Source of the DNA: Roridomyces roridus | Taxonomy: Eukaryota; Basidiomycota; Agaricomycetes; Agaricales; Mycenaceae | Assembly (NCBI GenBank): GCA_029378245.1 | Contig: JARKIF010000005.1 | Location: forward strand, 2,542,001 to 2,606,000 | Direction: 5' to 3' | DNA length: 64,000 bases | Position numbers and translations under genes: made by a program | Notes under the pieces: generated by a model | Database searches by the model: none | Told to the model about the DNA's origin: nothing | Seen by the model: the letters and a program-made list of their open reading frames with translations, nothing else | In this document: one piece after another, positions 43,697 to 54,767 of the stretch | How the letters are laid out: the number at the start of each line of letters is the position of its first letter | Numbering within the stretch: the stretch's first letter is position 1

Positions 43697-45253
43697 CACT
43701 GACTCAGAAAAAGTAATGGATCACCAGATCTTGAAAATTGGACGCGGTGTCAAGCCCGATGGAGGGACATTGGAAACTGGTTGTGGGGTGTAGTAGGAGC
43801 ACTAGGAGGGCTACTATCAGCAGGTACAAATCGGAGTCCGAAATCGGCTTTGTTCGGCTTCAGTGGTGTGTCAAACGCGAACATGTGATCCATTTGTTAT
43901 TCTGCATTTGGTTGACCCACACTATTTGCCGTGAAACACTGCAACGACTGACCCAAATGAGCTCAAATGTTGTACAGCTCCTCTTCACTATCCCATCTTC
44001 AATCTGTGAGCCAAAGCAGTGCACTTCCGGTCTGCTCAGGGACTCAGAAACATCAAATGAAGAAATCAGTAAAATAATCCTCCCGTGTACCCGGGACCCC
44101 CTACCTGTATGGTATAACTTGTCAGTGGGAGCTCATGGATGCTGGAAAAGCTTAGTTGTCCTCAAAAAGTGGAAATTCAATGTGCAGAGTCCTCCATTCA
44201 ATTTTCATTGCCGAGCTGAACATTGGGTTGAAAGTTCAGCACTTGTTCTCACGTGTCTTGAGTGTCAATGCCATACCAAAACTGACCAGGATGAAGCCTA
44301 GGATACTCTACTTCATTAATCTAATGTCCCAGGAACAGAGCTACATATATGCCCCGAGACCAGACAGTGTTGTTTTTCAGCTCTGATCTGTGGCCGGATT
44401 TTTGCATAGGGTCAACCATCACACCATCGAGTCTGTACATCTTCTAGGCATCTCATAGGATCCAAAATAGCACAACTGATCAATCAAGACCCAGAAATAT
44501 GGCTTATCGGGGCTGTTGGGAAGCTCCTTGCTCAGGCTGTATATACAGATCATGCAAAAATCAACATCAGGCAACCACCCACCATGCACGTCTGCATGAG
44601 TTGCCTTTCTTACACTCTAGGTGTAACTCAGTGACCGGCATCTACTGTATTCAGCCGGATTTTCACATTTTGCAAGGCCCTATTTCAAGATCAAGGCCAC
44701 CAAAGAGCCGTGGCCAAACGGTGGTGGAAGTTCTTCAACCCTGATAGGGTGTGAGGTGGTCACAGTCACCTTGCCTGTGTCATTGGGGCAGTCCTTAGGA
44801 TTGGAAGAGTTGCCCTATACATGCTTGAGACCTCTCATCAAAGACTACTGGCAGGCCATGGGCACCTTTGCCATGTTAGTGGTCACCACTTCATTGACCA
44901 AGTGCTTCACAACCAACCCACTTGAGACCGGATTTTTGGGCCCAGAATTGCTCAACAGACATCAAGCTATCATCCAGTCCAATTTCCAGTTGCACCTGAA
45001 GCATTAAGTCCAGATAAAAGATCAAACACACAGATTTGACGGAAACCAGATTTTAAAATGGATCACTTTCATTTTTGTGATCGCTCTGCTTTAGCAAGGA
45101 GAGGGTCAGGCAACTCAATATTTTACGGGTATATACTAGACCCTGTAAGCTTTCTTTGAAGACCTTAACATTGCCCAGAAGTGGCGTGGCTGTGAAGCAA
45201 TGCATCAAACAATTTCGAACCACGCGTGATCCATTACTTTTTCCGAGTCAGTG
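43697..45253. mobile_element. Tc1/mariner-like element, decayed (1557 bp)
   Basis: 28-bp terminal inverted repeats: CACTGACTCAGAAAAAGTAA.GGATCAC at 43697-43724 and its reverse complement at 45226-45253, differing at one base. TA dinucleotides flank both ends (43695-43696 and 45254-45255), the Tc1/mariner target duplication. The interior has no intact transposase and I could not find a DDE/D pattern. By eye it is poor in CG dinucleotides compared with its surroundings, which could reflect mutation of methylated cytosines. Confidence 0.85.
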
Positions 45254-45841
45254 TATCTTCCGCCTCAGTCTCGGGGTACGGCCCAATACCAGTGCACACA
45301 CCTCAAGTCGATAAGAAGGAGAGTCATGGGGCGACTGGGAGGATCACGCACCAAGATCCGTATGAATGCCAACTCGGGTGGCGTCTGCATGAAACATGAC
45401 CACGACCAACGCCTCCTCACTCGCAAAGGTGTGAGTACGACACTCCCAACTCGCACGCGAAACGCAAGATGTCTTTGAGTGACAGCTTTGGAACTGCTCA
45501 GCGATGCCAAGTGCGAGAGCGATAGCGCTGGCACCAGTGGTGCTTGCTGGCGTTGATGAACACCCTGGCGGCGCGTGGTAAGGATGCAGGATGAGGTGAC
45601 CTTTAGTGCCTCTTACACCGGCACATGAGATAGTCGATGCATTCTCGTTCCACCCGACTGCATCACCAATCTGGCCGCGGATGGCACACGACAAGCAGGT
45701 TCTGGATAATCGGAATTAGCTCGGTGCTGCAGACTCTGAATCTGATCCCGTACCGCTGGTCCGCTGCAAGTTGGTATCATCAAGGACAAAGGATAAACAA
45801 ACAACAACTGCTGTTGACCTTGTCTTCGACCCTCACCCAAA

Positions 45842-46384
45842 ATGTCAGCACACCGCACTGTACCCTCGCCCCCTTCAGAGCCCTCGCCCCCTGAGTCCTC
45901 GCCCTTCTCGCCCTCCTCGCCCTCCTCGCCCTCGGCCCCTCCTTCGACCCCACGCAGTGTGAGCCTCGTATCGCTTCGTCTGTTGAACAACTGGCTGAAA
46001 CTGGTGCAGGCATCTCACATTATTGCGTCCGCGACGGGAGACGAACTCCTCCGCGGAGGCAACCGCGCCTACATGGGCCTCCTTCGCCAGCAGACTGCCT
46101 ACGGGGCGGACTATGCCCGGCTGTCCCGCTCCTACTTTCGCCTAGCTCACTATTGCAAGAGCGTCGTTGAGCTGCATTGCACAATCAGGTGCCTTTCTAA
46201 TTGTTGCCTCTGTGGCTTTCCTAATCCCTCTTGACCTAGAGACGACCTCGATTCCCTGCGAGATGGACTCGATTCCTTGCTTCGTCGCTGCGACCAATTG
46301 ACCGCCTTCGACCCGGACGAGCCCGTCGCAAGAGAAGAAGGTGTTTTCCCAGGCCTGAGGGTCTTTGAATTGGCGATGGGCTAG
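45842..46384 (+). CDS. small hypothetical protein
   Basis: Two or three exons: 45842-46188 and 46240-46384, giving 163 aa. A further possible intron at 45959-46009 (51 nt, GT-AG) would leave 146 aa and cannot be decided, since it keeps the frame. The N-terminal 40 residues are Ser/Pro repeats. The rest is helical: ATGDELLRGGNRAYMGLLR, YCKSVVELHCTI and DSLRDGLDSLLRRCDQLTAF. No domain is recognised. Isolated between a mariner-like element and sedolisin 2. Confidence 0.5.
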
Positions 46385-46774
46385 GTCTGTGACTGGACTG
46401 ACTCATTGGGGATTATATGTAAAAAAAATTTGGACTTGTGTACTAGCCAGATTTGGTCTAGTCCAAATGGACTTTCGTGCTTGCCAGCGCTTATCAAATT
46501 CATCTATTCTTAGCAATTGATTACACATCAGCTGTCAACTTGTACCCACTTGTCAACACTGACCAGTGACGCACGACTTATAACGTTGAACCGAGTTTTC
46601 CGACAGAGGTCAAATTTGATTTGTGGATTTTTTCTCCGGACTCGGCACTCTGTTCTAACCCCCCCAAATTTTCGTCATGTGTCCGGATCAGGCCATCAAA
46701 AATGAACAAAAAATCTCCAGAAATTCAGACAGGTAGCCAAAAGACATGGGAGAAGAAATCTGTAGTTCAATTGT

Positions 46775-46925
46775 ACAAGGGAGGAAGTGATTTCCGGTCG
46801 AAACGGTCAATTATCAAGCAAGGGTTGAATTGATGAAAATTTTGATCTGTCCCACGGTTGAACTTGAACATCAACCAACCCGAAAAACACTCAAGTAGCC
46901 AACTTTTGCTGGATTCGGGCTGGTA
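46775..46925 (-). repeat. dispersed repeat R2, copy 1
   Basis: About 150 bp matching 61628-61775 and 63325-63460 in reverse orientation, with AACCGTGGGACAGATCAAAA and ATCAATTCAACCC as anchors. No terminal repeats or coding frame were identified. Confidence 0.75.
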
Positions 46926-47596
46926 TATTCGACTTGAAGCAACGTGCCCGAACCCTCATCGAAATGTGTTCAATTGAAAACACCATGCTCCCAACTTGGA
47001 CTTGACCATGTACTTGGGATGGACTAACTCATGCCCCTCCCAGCCCACTTCGCATTCCGCCCAGCAATCCAGGTCTTCATCAACGCCAACGCGTGTTTCT
47101 GCACCGCGAGAACGTTCAGGTTGCCGACTCGGAGGGCTGTGGAGGTTGCACATCGGATATGATTTCTGGTACAGTTGAATCCGGAGTGTTGAAAGTGAAG
47201 CCTTGAAACTCACACATATCATCGGTAGAGTACCCCTGGCTCACGACGATCGGATCGGTGGACGTACTCCAGAAGCGCGAGTCGGGGTTATCGCCGGCGG
47301 TAGTCACAATGTGTTTCCCTTTGGCAAAAAAACACATAGAACCTGTTCGTGCACGCCCCCTGGATAAGAAGACTTCTGAAGAGACTCACATCATCATGCT
47401 TCCCAATTGAGCAGACTGCGGACGTCGAATTTGGTGTAGCGAGACTCGCGGGGATACAAAAAAGTTAATCGTCAGAATAAAACTATACGTCCTAGCCCGA
47501 GTAAAACGAATCTGTATCGGACCCTCCAGAGTCACAGGCAAGGGTGATGAGCTCGGTGTCATCATTCTGCCCTCCTTTGCATCTACTTGAAACGAT
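46926..47596. other. 3' flank of sedolisin 2 with F-box-like scrap
   Basis: On the minus strand near 47520-47565 the translation SSSPLPVTLEGPIQIR resembles the CPLSVTVEGPI segment of the F-box family in this window. Near 47120-47340 another frame reads GDNPDSRFWSTSTDPIVVSQ without a known family. Both look like decayed fragments. Confidence 0.3.
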
Positions 47597-50118
47597 TCAA
47601 GTGACCAACTTGAGCAACTTTCCAAAATCCGGGCTGCCACCCATGAATCAATAAAACACTGGGAAAATCCACAGAGTAACTCACGTCCCGAGGCCACTGA
47701 CTGCATCCCAACCCTCCGTGGCCTGTGCCAATGGTCAGCGTGTACAGTTTCGAAGACGTCAAGACTCACATTGAATCCATCCGTACCACACCTGTCGAAG
47801 AATAAGTCCTCCCCGTTCTAGTGAGTAATTAGTTGACAGTACTCACCCAGGATTATGACCCAACGTGATATCATTGAACCCGCTCGCAGCCTTGGAATAC
47901 AACAGGGGGTTCAAGAACCCCAGAGGCGGAAGCCCCGCCTTGAGCCGTGCGTCATTGAGCAAAGCAACGAGCCCAGCAAACGCAGGTGCCGAGGCAGAGG
48001 TTCCAATCTGATGCGTCACCTCGCCTCGTAAGAACATGCGGAAGCTGGCAGATTGAGCGGAGACGTCGGGGAATGCCTGGGTTGGGTAAGATCTGGGATA
48101 TCTGCATGGAGGCAGTGGACTTACTCTGCCGTCGGGGTTGAAGAGTCCCTCATAGGTGCTGTTGGGAAGTTGATCCAGAAACCCTTTCACGGCAGCATCT
48201 TGATAGCTGAGGAAGGAAGGTAAGGAGATGCGAGAAAGCAGGGAAGAAGTGTACCTCGGTCGGGAGAAGAACCGGCTGAAACCCCCACCGGTGAAAGACG
48301 CACTGATTTCAGGGTTGAAGAATACTGTGCCTCCGACAGTAGTGACGCTATAATTTTGGGATTCAGTACGATAACTCGCAGGAAAAGCACAATACCTACA
48401 AGGGACAGGAGGCGGGGAAACCTGATTACGAAGTTAACGAGCTCGTGTAGTACCAGAACAGAGAACAACAAACCAGGGATGAATTGCGTCTTCAAATGAT
48501 ATTTCAGAAAGACGGAGGCATGACTGTAAGTGAGCCTACCCTGTTGGTCTCATCATTGGACATGCAAGTTTGAGTGGCAGGGTTTGAATCGCCATCCCCA
48601 ACACCGAAATCTAGTTTCCCAGTCAGAACGATATTAGCTGCGATCAGCGGAAATACTGACCACCCGAAGACACAATTAAAGTGACACCCTGAGCACCCAG
48701 TTGAGCAAAACCAGCGCATGCACGCCTGGCATAGCTTTCCGGAACTGCCCAAGGAATCAGGAAGAACCACGAAGTGTTAGCCTTGCGCACCCGTTTCCTC
48801 GGCGTCCGCTGTGTTCCGACAGTCAGAGTCGAATTTGGCATTTAAAAACACCAATTAACTCACAATAGCTGGTGCTGATGACCAAAGGTGGGTCGGGGTG
48901 AGAGAGAACAAAGTCGAGCCACTGCCATGGGTCGGGTTAGTGGGGATATTCGATCAAGAATAACTCCCTAACCTCCGAATAGGGTTCATTCGTGTCGGTA
49001 GGCGCATTAAGGCTTGGGACAAAAGGAGGCTGGCCCCTAGTCGAATAGAATGTCGATGCAATTGGGAACGAAAGTCCGAACTGGAGAAGATATTAATGCA
49101 GGGTGTAGAAAGTGCCATTGACAACGTACGGCGAACTGAGTGTCCAAATTTGCCTCGATACTGGCACGGGATAGATTTTGTGAATTGACTCCGCCTGAAA
49201 ACTATGAGAAACGGAAGATAATGTAAGATGGGCATACCATTGACGGAGATGAACTTGAAAGTAGAATTAACAGCGGCAGCCGCGGGAACCTGATCCTCGT
49301 AAAGTCGTTGCAGGTCAGCCGTGTTGGCGTAATTCTCGAGATAACCAGTGACACCGATGGAGTTGCCGACGTCCGCAGACGGGGTGTACCCAGTGGCATT
49401 GTAAATCTCCCTCAAGCAGGTTATCGTCATCTCCGTATTGCAGCTGGCATTGACAGTCAGACCCGTAGCCCGATCGACGAGGGTCGGCAAGTTCTCGACA
49501 TGGATTGGACTGGTCAGGCTCGAATTTTGTGGCTTAAAGCGCCCGAAGAGAGTGGTGGGTTGGATCAAATCCACATGGTCGTACACAGCCGCTGGGAGAC
49601 TGTAGAAGGTCGTGCGGACAAGATATTCGCCATCCGTGTGCTGCCAGACGTGGTATTTCTATGGAAATTGCTGAGTGATATTTTGAAGCAAAGAAGGAAA
49701 GGCCTACCGTATTCAGCATCTCCTCCGCCTTCGATAGGGGAATCCTGATGGTGAGCCAGTCTCCAGCTGGAGAGTGGCCAATGTTTCCCTCGATCCCATG
49801 AGACGCAAGCCACTCATCGATGGCATTGACGCTCTCTGGATGTGGCGCCACCAGCTCTTCAACTTCTTCCTTGGAAAGATGTTCGCCGTAGCGCTCGTGT
49901 TCTGGGTCACTGACGGCGTACAAGTGCTCCTCCAAGAGATGGAAGTTGGGCTGAGGCAGTGCGATGCGAAGCTGGATGAAGTGGTCCACTGGTGCAGGAC
50001 TGTGGATCATCCAACCCCGAGGAGGAGCACTTAGTTCTTCTTTGACCTTGTGCGGCGATGGAAAGGAGTGGGCAAAAGCGGCCAAGGGGAGGAGAGCGAC
50101 TAGGTATTGCGACCGCAT
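47597..50118 (-). CDS. sedolisin 2 (peptidase S53, tripeptidyl-peptidase type)
   Basis: Sixteen exons: 50118-49708, 49658-49238, 49194-49130, 49080-48973, 48921-48864, 48808-48791, 48744-48661, 48610-48540, 48489-48474, 48421-48400, 48347-48255, 48206-48125, 48076-47847, 47791-47770, 47722-47685 and 47633-47597, giving 591 aa. A signal peptide ([13 protein letters not shown]) is present. Catalytic Glu291 and Asp295 lie in SIEANLDTQ, Asp389 in SSGDFGVGDGD and Ser510 in IGTSASAP; all are kept. The upstream 150 bp resemble the sedolisin 1 promoter. It lacks the intron that splits sedolisin 1 at 37307 and has an extra one (48809-48863) that leaves an 18-nt microexon. All its introns start with GT. 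Confidence 0.9.
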
Positions 50119-50576
50119 TTTGTGGGAGTGCTCGACGAGTGTTCAGCATCCTTTATGTAGCGATACAGCCAGGACACGAAGCTGGAACACAAATATTTTA
50201 ATAGAAGTTGGAGAGACCCAACGGACCGAGCCGTACTCACCGAGCATGGGAATTGTAGCGGTCCCCGGGCTACGTCACCGCTGCATTTGTGGGAGCTTTC
50301 CTTTGGGAATATCTTGCTTTCTTGCGGAAGAGGAAGTCAAGCAATATTCGATCACTGGGTGACCGACAAACAACGCGTCTGAGCGCGTCAATGCATTGTA
50401 GGCTGACCAACACAAATGATCTCTGACAACTGTATTGTACACAAGCACTCCACAGTTGTACGGAAACAGGCCGAAACCGAACATCCGTCGTGGAGGACCA
50501 CGGCGGCCCGAGCCGTATACGGTATAATAGTCGTATCCTCCCCGTTTTACTTGCTGCGCAAAGCACAAAACAAGCA
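50119..50576. other. promoter region of sedolisin 2
   Basis: Contains ATAAAGG (minus strand) about 35 bp before the start codon, and sequence shared with the region upstream of sedolisin 1. No gene recognised. Confidence 0.45.
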
Positions 50577-52028
50577 TCAAACCTCATTACTCCCGTCTTC
50601 AGCGCCGATGAAGACATCCATTCCCTCCTCCTTGAGTATTTTGAATGGACGTAGTTCGTCCGTCAAATCTTTGAGCAGATGCAAGTTCGTTCCAGCCGCA
50701 GCAACGACATGGAACGCGCGAAGCTGGGCTACTCCGACAAGCCTCCTCCTTTCTGTCACCGGATTCCCCGCCATCTCGACCACCAATGCTGCATGATCTT
50801 CGTCAGGTCTGTACCGGCAGTGAAAACAAATCTTCTCGAGCCCGGGCGCAAAAGTATTGTCCCGGATGCACTCGAAGAATTGCTCTGTAAAATCACATGC
50901 TGGGTACCACATCTCCACCTCCGTCAAATGAGACTGTCGGAAAGTGTGTGAAGAGAGATCTACCGCCCCAGGGCCGCGTTCCATACCGGGACGCACGACA
51001 ATGCGCTCCAAGGGGGGCGAGCTGCGCGTCAAAAAATTGTGCAGATCCATCGGGACGTAATCCCCGACCTCGACAAGTTCCAGAGTTTTCAGATTCGGAA
51101 AGGTGACAACCACGAGAAAATCCGCAGCGCATGCCATGGGCTCCGGAGCCCTCTTGCCAGAACGAAACAGAGTGAAGGATCGCATCTCTGGATGGGAGAG
51201 CGGCTCGTCTGCGTAAATATCGCGACTTGTTTGATACACCGAAAAGGCACATTCGGTGAGGTTGGGCATGAGCCGCAGGGCTTCCGTGCAGTCAGAAAAC
51301 TCGTAAAATTCGCCAGTGAATTTTCGGAGTTGTTGCCATGCAAGAGCGATGAGATCGGGTGGGAGGTGACGCAAGTGAACTTTGTCAAGGAGGGGAACGT
51401 CGTGGAACATCTCGATGGGATCCTCGAAGAAATCATCAAATTGCTCGTGTCCGAGGAGGCCAATGGACAGGTCGCGGAGGACAGGAAAGTCAACATGATG
51501 CATGTCCATCGTTTCCAAGTCATCTCTGGGCACAATGAGGTCCAACGATCGAATTTCTCTTGTGTGTCGGCGAAACGCCTTGGAGAACGCAGTGAACTCT
51601 TTTATATCGCATATCGGACCCTCGATCCTCACGGAAAGAGGACAATTGCCAGCGCGGTTGAGCCAGGTCTTGGCTATGTCTGAGACACAGTCAAAACGGG
51701 CCTGCACTTCAATAGCCAGTCGTGCCCACAACCTCGGCGTGGAGAGCGCAACTCGGCGCCATTGGCTGCAGATTTGCAGCAAAAGCAGCGGCGCTTCCGC
51801 GGTGTTCACTGCGTCATTTCCCGAAAGTACAGCGGGAAGACAATGGGCGAAAATTTCTGAAATAATCTCTGGCGGTAGCGTCGAAACGGGATATATGATT
51901 GCGTCCAACTGAAGCTGCAGAGACTGCCATTCGGCGCGCAACTTTTTCAGACGCATTTCCTGGGCTGAAATCTGTTGGAGAAGCTCTGCAACTTGGGACC
52001 GAAGGGCGAGATGGGTGTTCGAGAGCAT
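50577..52028 (-). CDS. F-box-like protein 3
   Basis: Single exon, 483 aa. N-terminal coiled coil (SQVAELLQQISAQEMRLKKL), F-box-like TLPPEIISEIFAHCLP and LLLLQICSQWRRVALSTPRLW. It is most like F-box 1 at the N-terminus (ISAQE.RL). It lies inside the right arm of the inverted duplication, between sedolisin 2 and F-box 4, and has no counterpart at that position in the left arm. Expected to act as an SCF-type adaptor, by family only. Confidence 0.87.
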   Translation of the reverse strand: MLSNTHLALRSQVAELLQQISAQEMRLKKLRAEWQSLQLQLDAIIYPVSTLPPEIISEIFAHCLPAVLSGNDAVNTAEAPLLLLQICSQWRRVALSTPRLWARLAIEVQARFDCVSDIAKTWLNRAGNCPLSVRIEGPICDIKEFTAFSKAFRRHTREIRSLDLIVPRDDLETMDMHHVDFPVLRDLSIGLLGHEQFDDFFEDPIEMFHDVPLLDKVHLRHLPPDLIALAWQQLRKFTGEFYEFSDCTEALRLMPNLTECAFSVYQTSRDIYADEPLSHPEMRSFTLFRSGKRAPEPMACAADFLVVVTFPNLKTLELVEVGDYVPMDLHNFLTRSSPPLERIVVRPGMERGPGAVDLSSHTFRQSHLTEVEMWYPACDFTEQFFECIRDNTFAPGLEKICFHCRYRPDEDHAALVVEMAGNPVTERRRLVGVAQLRAFHVVAAAGTNLHLLKDLTDELRPFKILKEEGMDVFIGAEDGSNEV

Positions 52029-53131
52029 GATCTTGAAGAGCGCGCGAGAGTGTGAGTGAATGGGTGTGGATCAAGGACCACTCAACGAATTCCGCCGATG
52101 CCCCTATACCCGAATGGGACAGGCACCGCCTCGTTGATGGCGGCATCCTGTCGGCACCCATGTCTACCATCACCGTGCCGCAAAGTGTTTGTGGTGCCAA
52201 ACACCAGCCTCCCTTCTTCTCCCATTACCTCCGTCGCCCGTATCTTTATCCCGCCAAATGTCGGCCTCGACATCAACGGTCACCTCGCCAATGCCCGAGC
52301 ATTCCGCCGGCCGACCTCGCCCAGGGTAGTCGGGCCTCAACGTGAAGCCGATGGTAAGTGTAGATTGGTCGCAGTACCGCGCCGGTGCGTTACCTCGCCT
52401 ATCTGACTACCACTCGTTCTAACACCAATTCAACATGTAGTAGCTACCACTCCATTCGATCGGAGGCTCATATTCGACGCCAGCGAGCCGCGTCTTTCCC
52501 CCAACGACTGTCAGCCGCCCTGCGCTCGCTCTTCCCTTTCCCCTTCGCCTGCTCCCCGGCCCTTTCGTCCTGCACCACCACCATGCTTCGCATCGTCCTT
52601 GCTGCTGCCGTCACCCTCTCACCTCGACGCTCGACCCCACTATCCAAACGGACGGACGACTTGCAAGTGCATCGCGGACTCGTAGTCTCGTACTATAGTC
52701 GCGCCGATGGAAGTGTGGCGTTGGGCGTAGTTAGTCATGTCTGCACCGTGTTCCGTTCATAACATTCTCATTCGAAATCGGCGAGTGTACTGAGACGGAC
52801 TTGGGTTTTGTGTGGTCAAAGCGGCAGCCCGGCACATTAATTGTCTGCCGTGGCTCGCCGCGATCACTGAGGCGGTGTCCATCCCAAAAGGGTATAGGGG
52901 CGTCGGCGGAATGTAAGCAAGTATCAAGGACGTCAAAGTTCAGTTGATCCGGCTCTCCTTCAGTTGATCCGTCTCTCATCTCTTTGCACCCTACAACGCG
53001 TCAATATATCTACGAGATCCTTCTGACGCCTATATTCACTCAGTAGCCCCAGATCCGTGCGTGTAGCTGTTACAAGATTGCAATTTCGCTTGACCTTTTT
53101 GACCAGTTGTCGCCGCGTCGCGTCCCAAACC
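52029..53131. other. divergent promoter region with inverted repeat
   Basis: A block of about 55 bp (CCGCCGA.GCCCCTATACCC and CACCGCCTC) at about 52089-52142 recurs inverted at about 52866-52915, one copy upstream of each of F-box 3 and F-box 4. The rest contains no recognised gene; the open frames at 52385-52762 have no family resemblance. Confidence 0.6.
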
Positions 53132-54577
53132 ATGCATCCTCCCAATGCCGCCCTACGAACCCAGGTGGCACAAGTTCTCGTCGATATATCGAATCTAGAA
53201 ACGCGTCTAAAAGAGAAACATGCAGAGCTGGGGCGCCTGCAACACCAACTTGACGCGGTCATCTACCCTGTCCTATCCCTACCCCCAGAAATTGTTTCCG
53301 AGATCTTCGTTCTCTGCCTTCCAACTGAGCGGATGAGCATGGACATGGATGCGCTCAACTGGAACGAGGCTCCGCTACTTCTCTCGCACATCTGTGGCCA
53401 ATGGCGCCATATTGCCCTTGCCATGCCTGCGCTGTGGAGGGAGCTGGACATCGAACTCTTGTGTCCGAGTCGAAGAGCGCATGACTTGGAGATGATCGAA
53501 ACATGGCTCGAACGCGCTCGCAAGCACCCGCTTTCTCTCAGGATCAAGGCGCCAACATCGGAATTCGTCGACACACCATTTACCCAAACGTTCTTTGGAC
53601 ACGCGTCAACAATCCAATCGCTGGATCTCGACCTCATGGATAACGATTTGGAGATGGTGACGCGGCGCGTCGAATTTCCTATTCTTCGCAAGTTGTATCT
53701 GCGAGCCAGCGACGAGTATGGACGAGATGGATTTTCTGACGATGCCATCGAGATGTTTGACGAGGTTCCTCGGCTTTCAGAGGTCCTCTTGTACTACATC
53801 CCCGCCCACCTTGTTGTACTTCCGTGGCAGCAGCTCCAGAAATTCACCGGCGACTTTTACAACGTGTCGCAATGCTTGCAGGCCCTGGAACTTATGCCGA
53901 ATATCACCGAATGCGCCTTTTCGATCGAGGTCGAGGAAGGTGAATCCGATTTCAACGTGGTCTCTCATCCAGAGATGCGCTGCTTCACTCTTTTTTACTC
54001 CGAATGTGTGGGCATGGGTGGAGCGGCTTACAACGCCAAGATTCTAAAGTTCCTCACCTTCCCGAAACTCGAAAGCCTCGAACTTTTGGATGTGGAGGCG
54101 TATAACGAAGGTGACCTACACGCGTTTTTCGACCGAGGGTCGCCGCCTCTGCAGCGTCTCCTAATCCGGCCGCATGCGAACGAGGGATTTGGAAACCTGA
54201 CCATGGGCATGAAACCACTGCTTGAATCTCACCTCACCTACTTGGAAGTCTGGTATCCAACACCGCTTCTCATCACCCGTTTCTTCCGACGTTTTGGAGA
54301 CGAGCAAACCTTTACACCAGGTCTCCAGGAACTTGCATTTACCTGCCGAAATCGAGCACACGAGGCCTCCCGGAACGTTGTCCTCGACCGAGCAGGTGGC
54401 GCTTTAACCATGCGAACGTCTTTGGCGGGGGTAGCCCAACTGCGGGTGTTTCGTGTCGATGCAGTGGGCAAGGCTTTTAGTGGCTACAGAGATGAGGAGC
54501 TTCTCCCGTTCAGAAAGTTGAAGGAGCATGGGATGGAGGTTTACATCACCCATAGAGGCGGGCCTAACCTCATTTGA
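53132..54577 (+). CDS. F-box-like protein 4
   Basis: Single exon, 481 aa. Starts MHPPNAALRTQVAQVLVD, then F-box-like SLPPEIVSEIFVLCLP and LLLSHICGQWRHIALAMPALW. It is the intact sister of the broken F-box 2 (34611-36065), similar over the whole length and into the promoter. The open frame extends 75 bp further upstream, but the paralogue aligns from this ATG. It is divergent from F-box 3. Confidence 0.88.
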   Translation: MHPPNAALRTQVAQVLVDISNLETRLKEKHAELGRLQHQLDAVIYPVLSLPPEIVSEIFVLCLPTERMSMDMDALNWNEAPLLLSHICGQWRHIALAMPALWRELDIELLCPSRRAHDLEMIETWLERARKHPLSLRIKAPTSEFVDTPFTQTFFGHASTIQSLDLDLMDNDLEMVTRRVEFPILRKLYLRASDEYGRDGFSDDAIEMFDEVPRLSEVLLYYIPAHLVVLPWQQLQKFTGDFYNVSQCLQALELMPNITECAFSIEVEEGESDFNVVSHPEMRCFTLFYSECVGMGGAAYNAKILKFLTFPKLESLELLDVEAYNEGDLHAFFDRGSPPLQRLLIRPHANEGFGNLTMGMKPLLESHLTYLEVWYPTPLLITRFFRRFGDEQTFTPGLQELAFTCRNRAHEASRNVVLDRAGGALTMRTSLAGVAQLRVFRVDAVGKAFSGYRDEELLPFRKLKEHGMEVYITHRGGPNLI

Positions 54578-54767
54578 GGTCAGTTCTTCCGACGGTTGTC
54601 TGTCCGCGTTCTAACGAATGCCTTAGAACTTGAACACTGCCGTCGATTATTTTTGAAGCTGTTTCACCAAGAGAGTGAACGCGCTCGGTTATGCTCGTCA
54701 AGTCGTAAAATTCTTGGTATGTATTGTACAAATGCAGATTCTCCAGTCCACAATGAAATCATGAAAT

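Noticed and set aside
52385..52762. 125-aa plus-strand open frame between F-box 3 and F-box 4
   Set aside because: No conserved motif; the region is better explained as divergent promoter with an inverted repeat.
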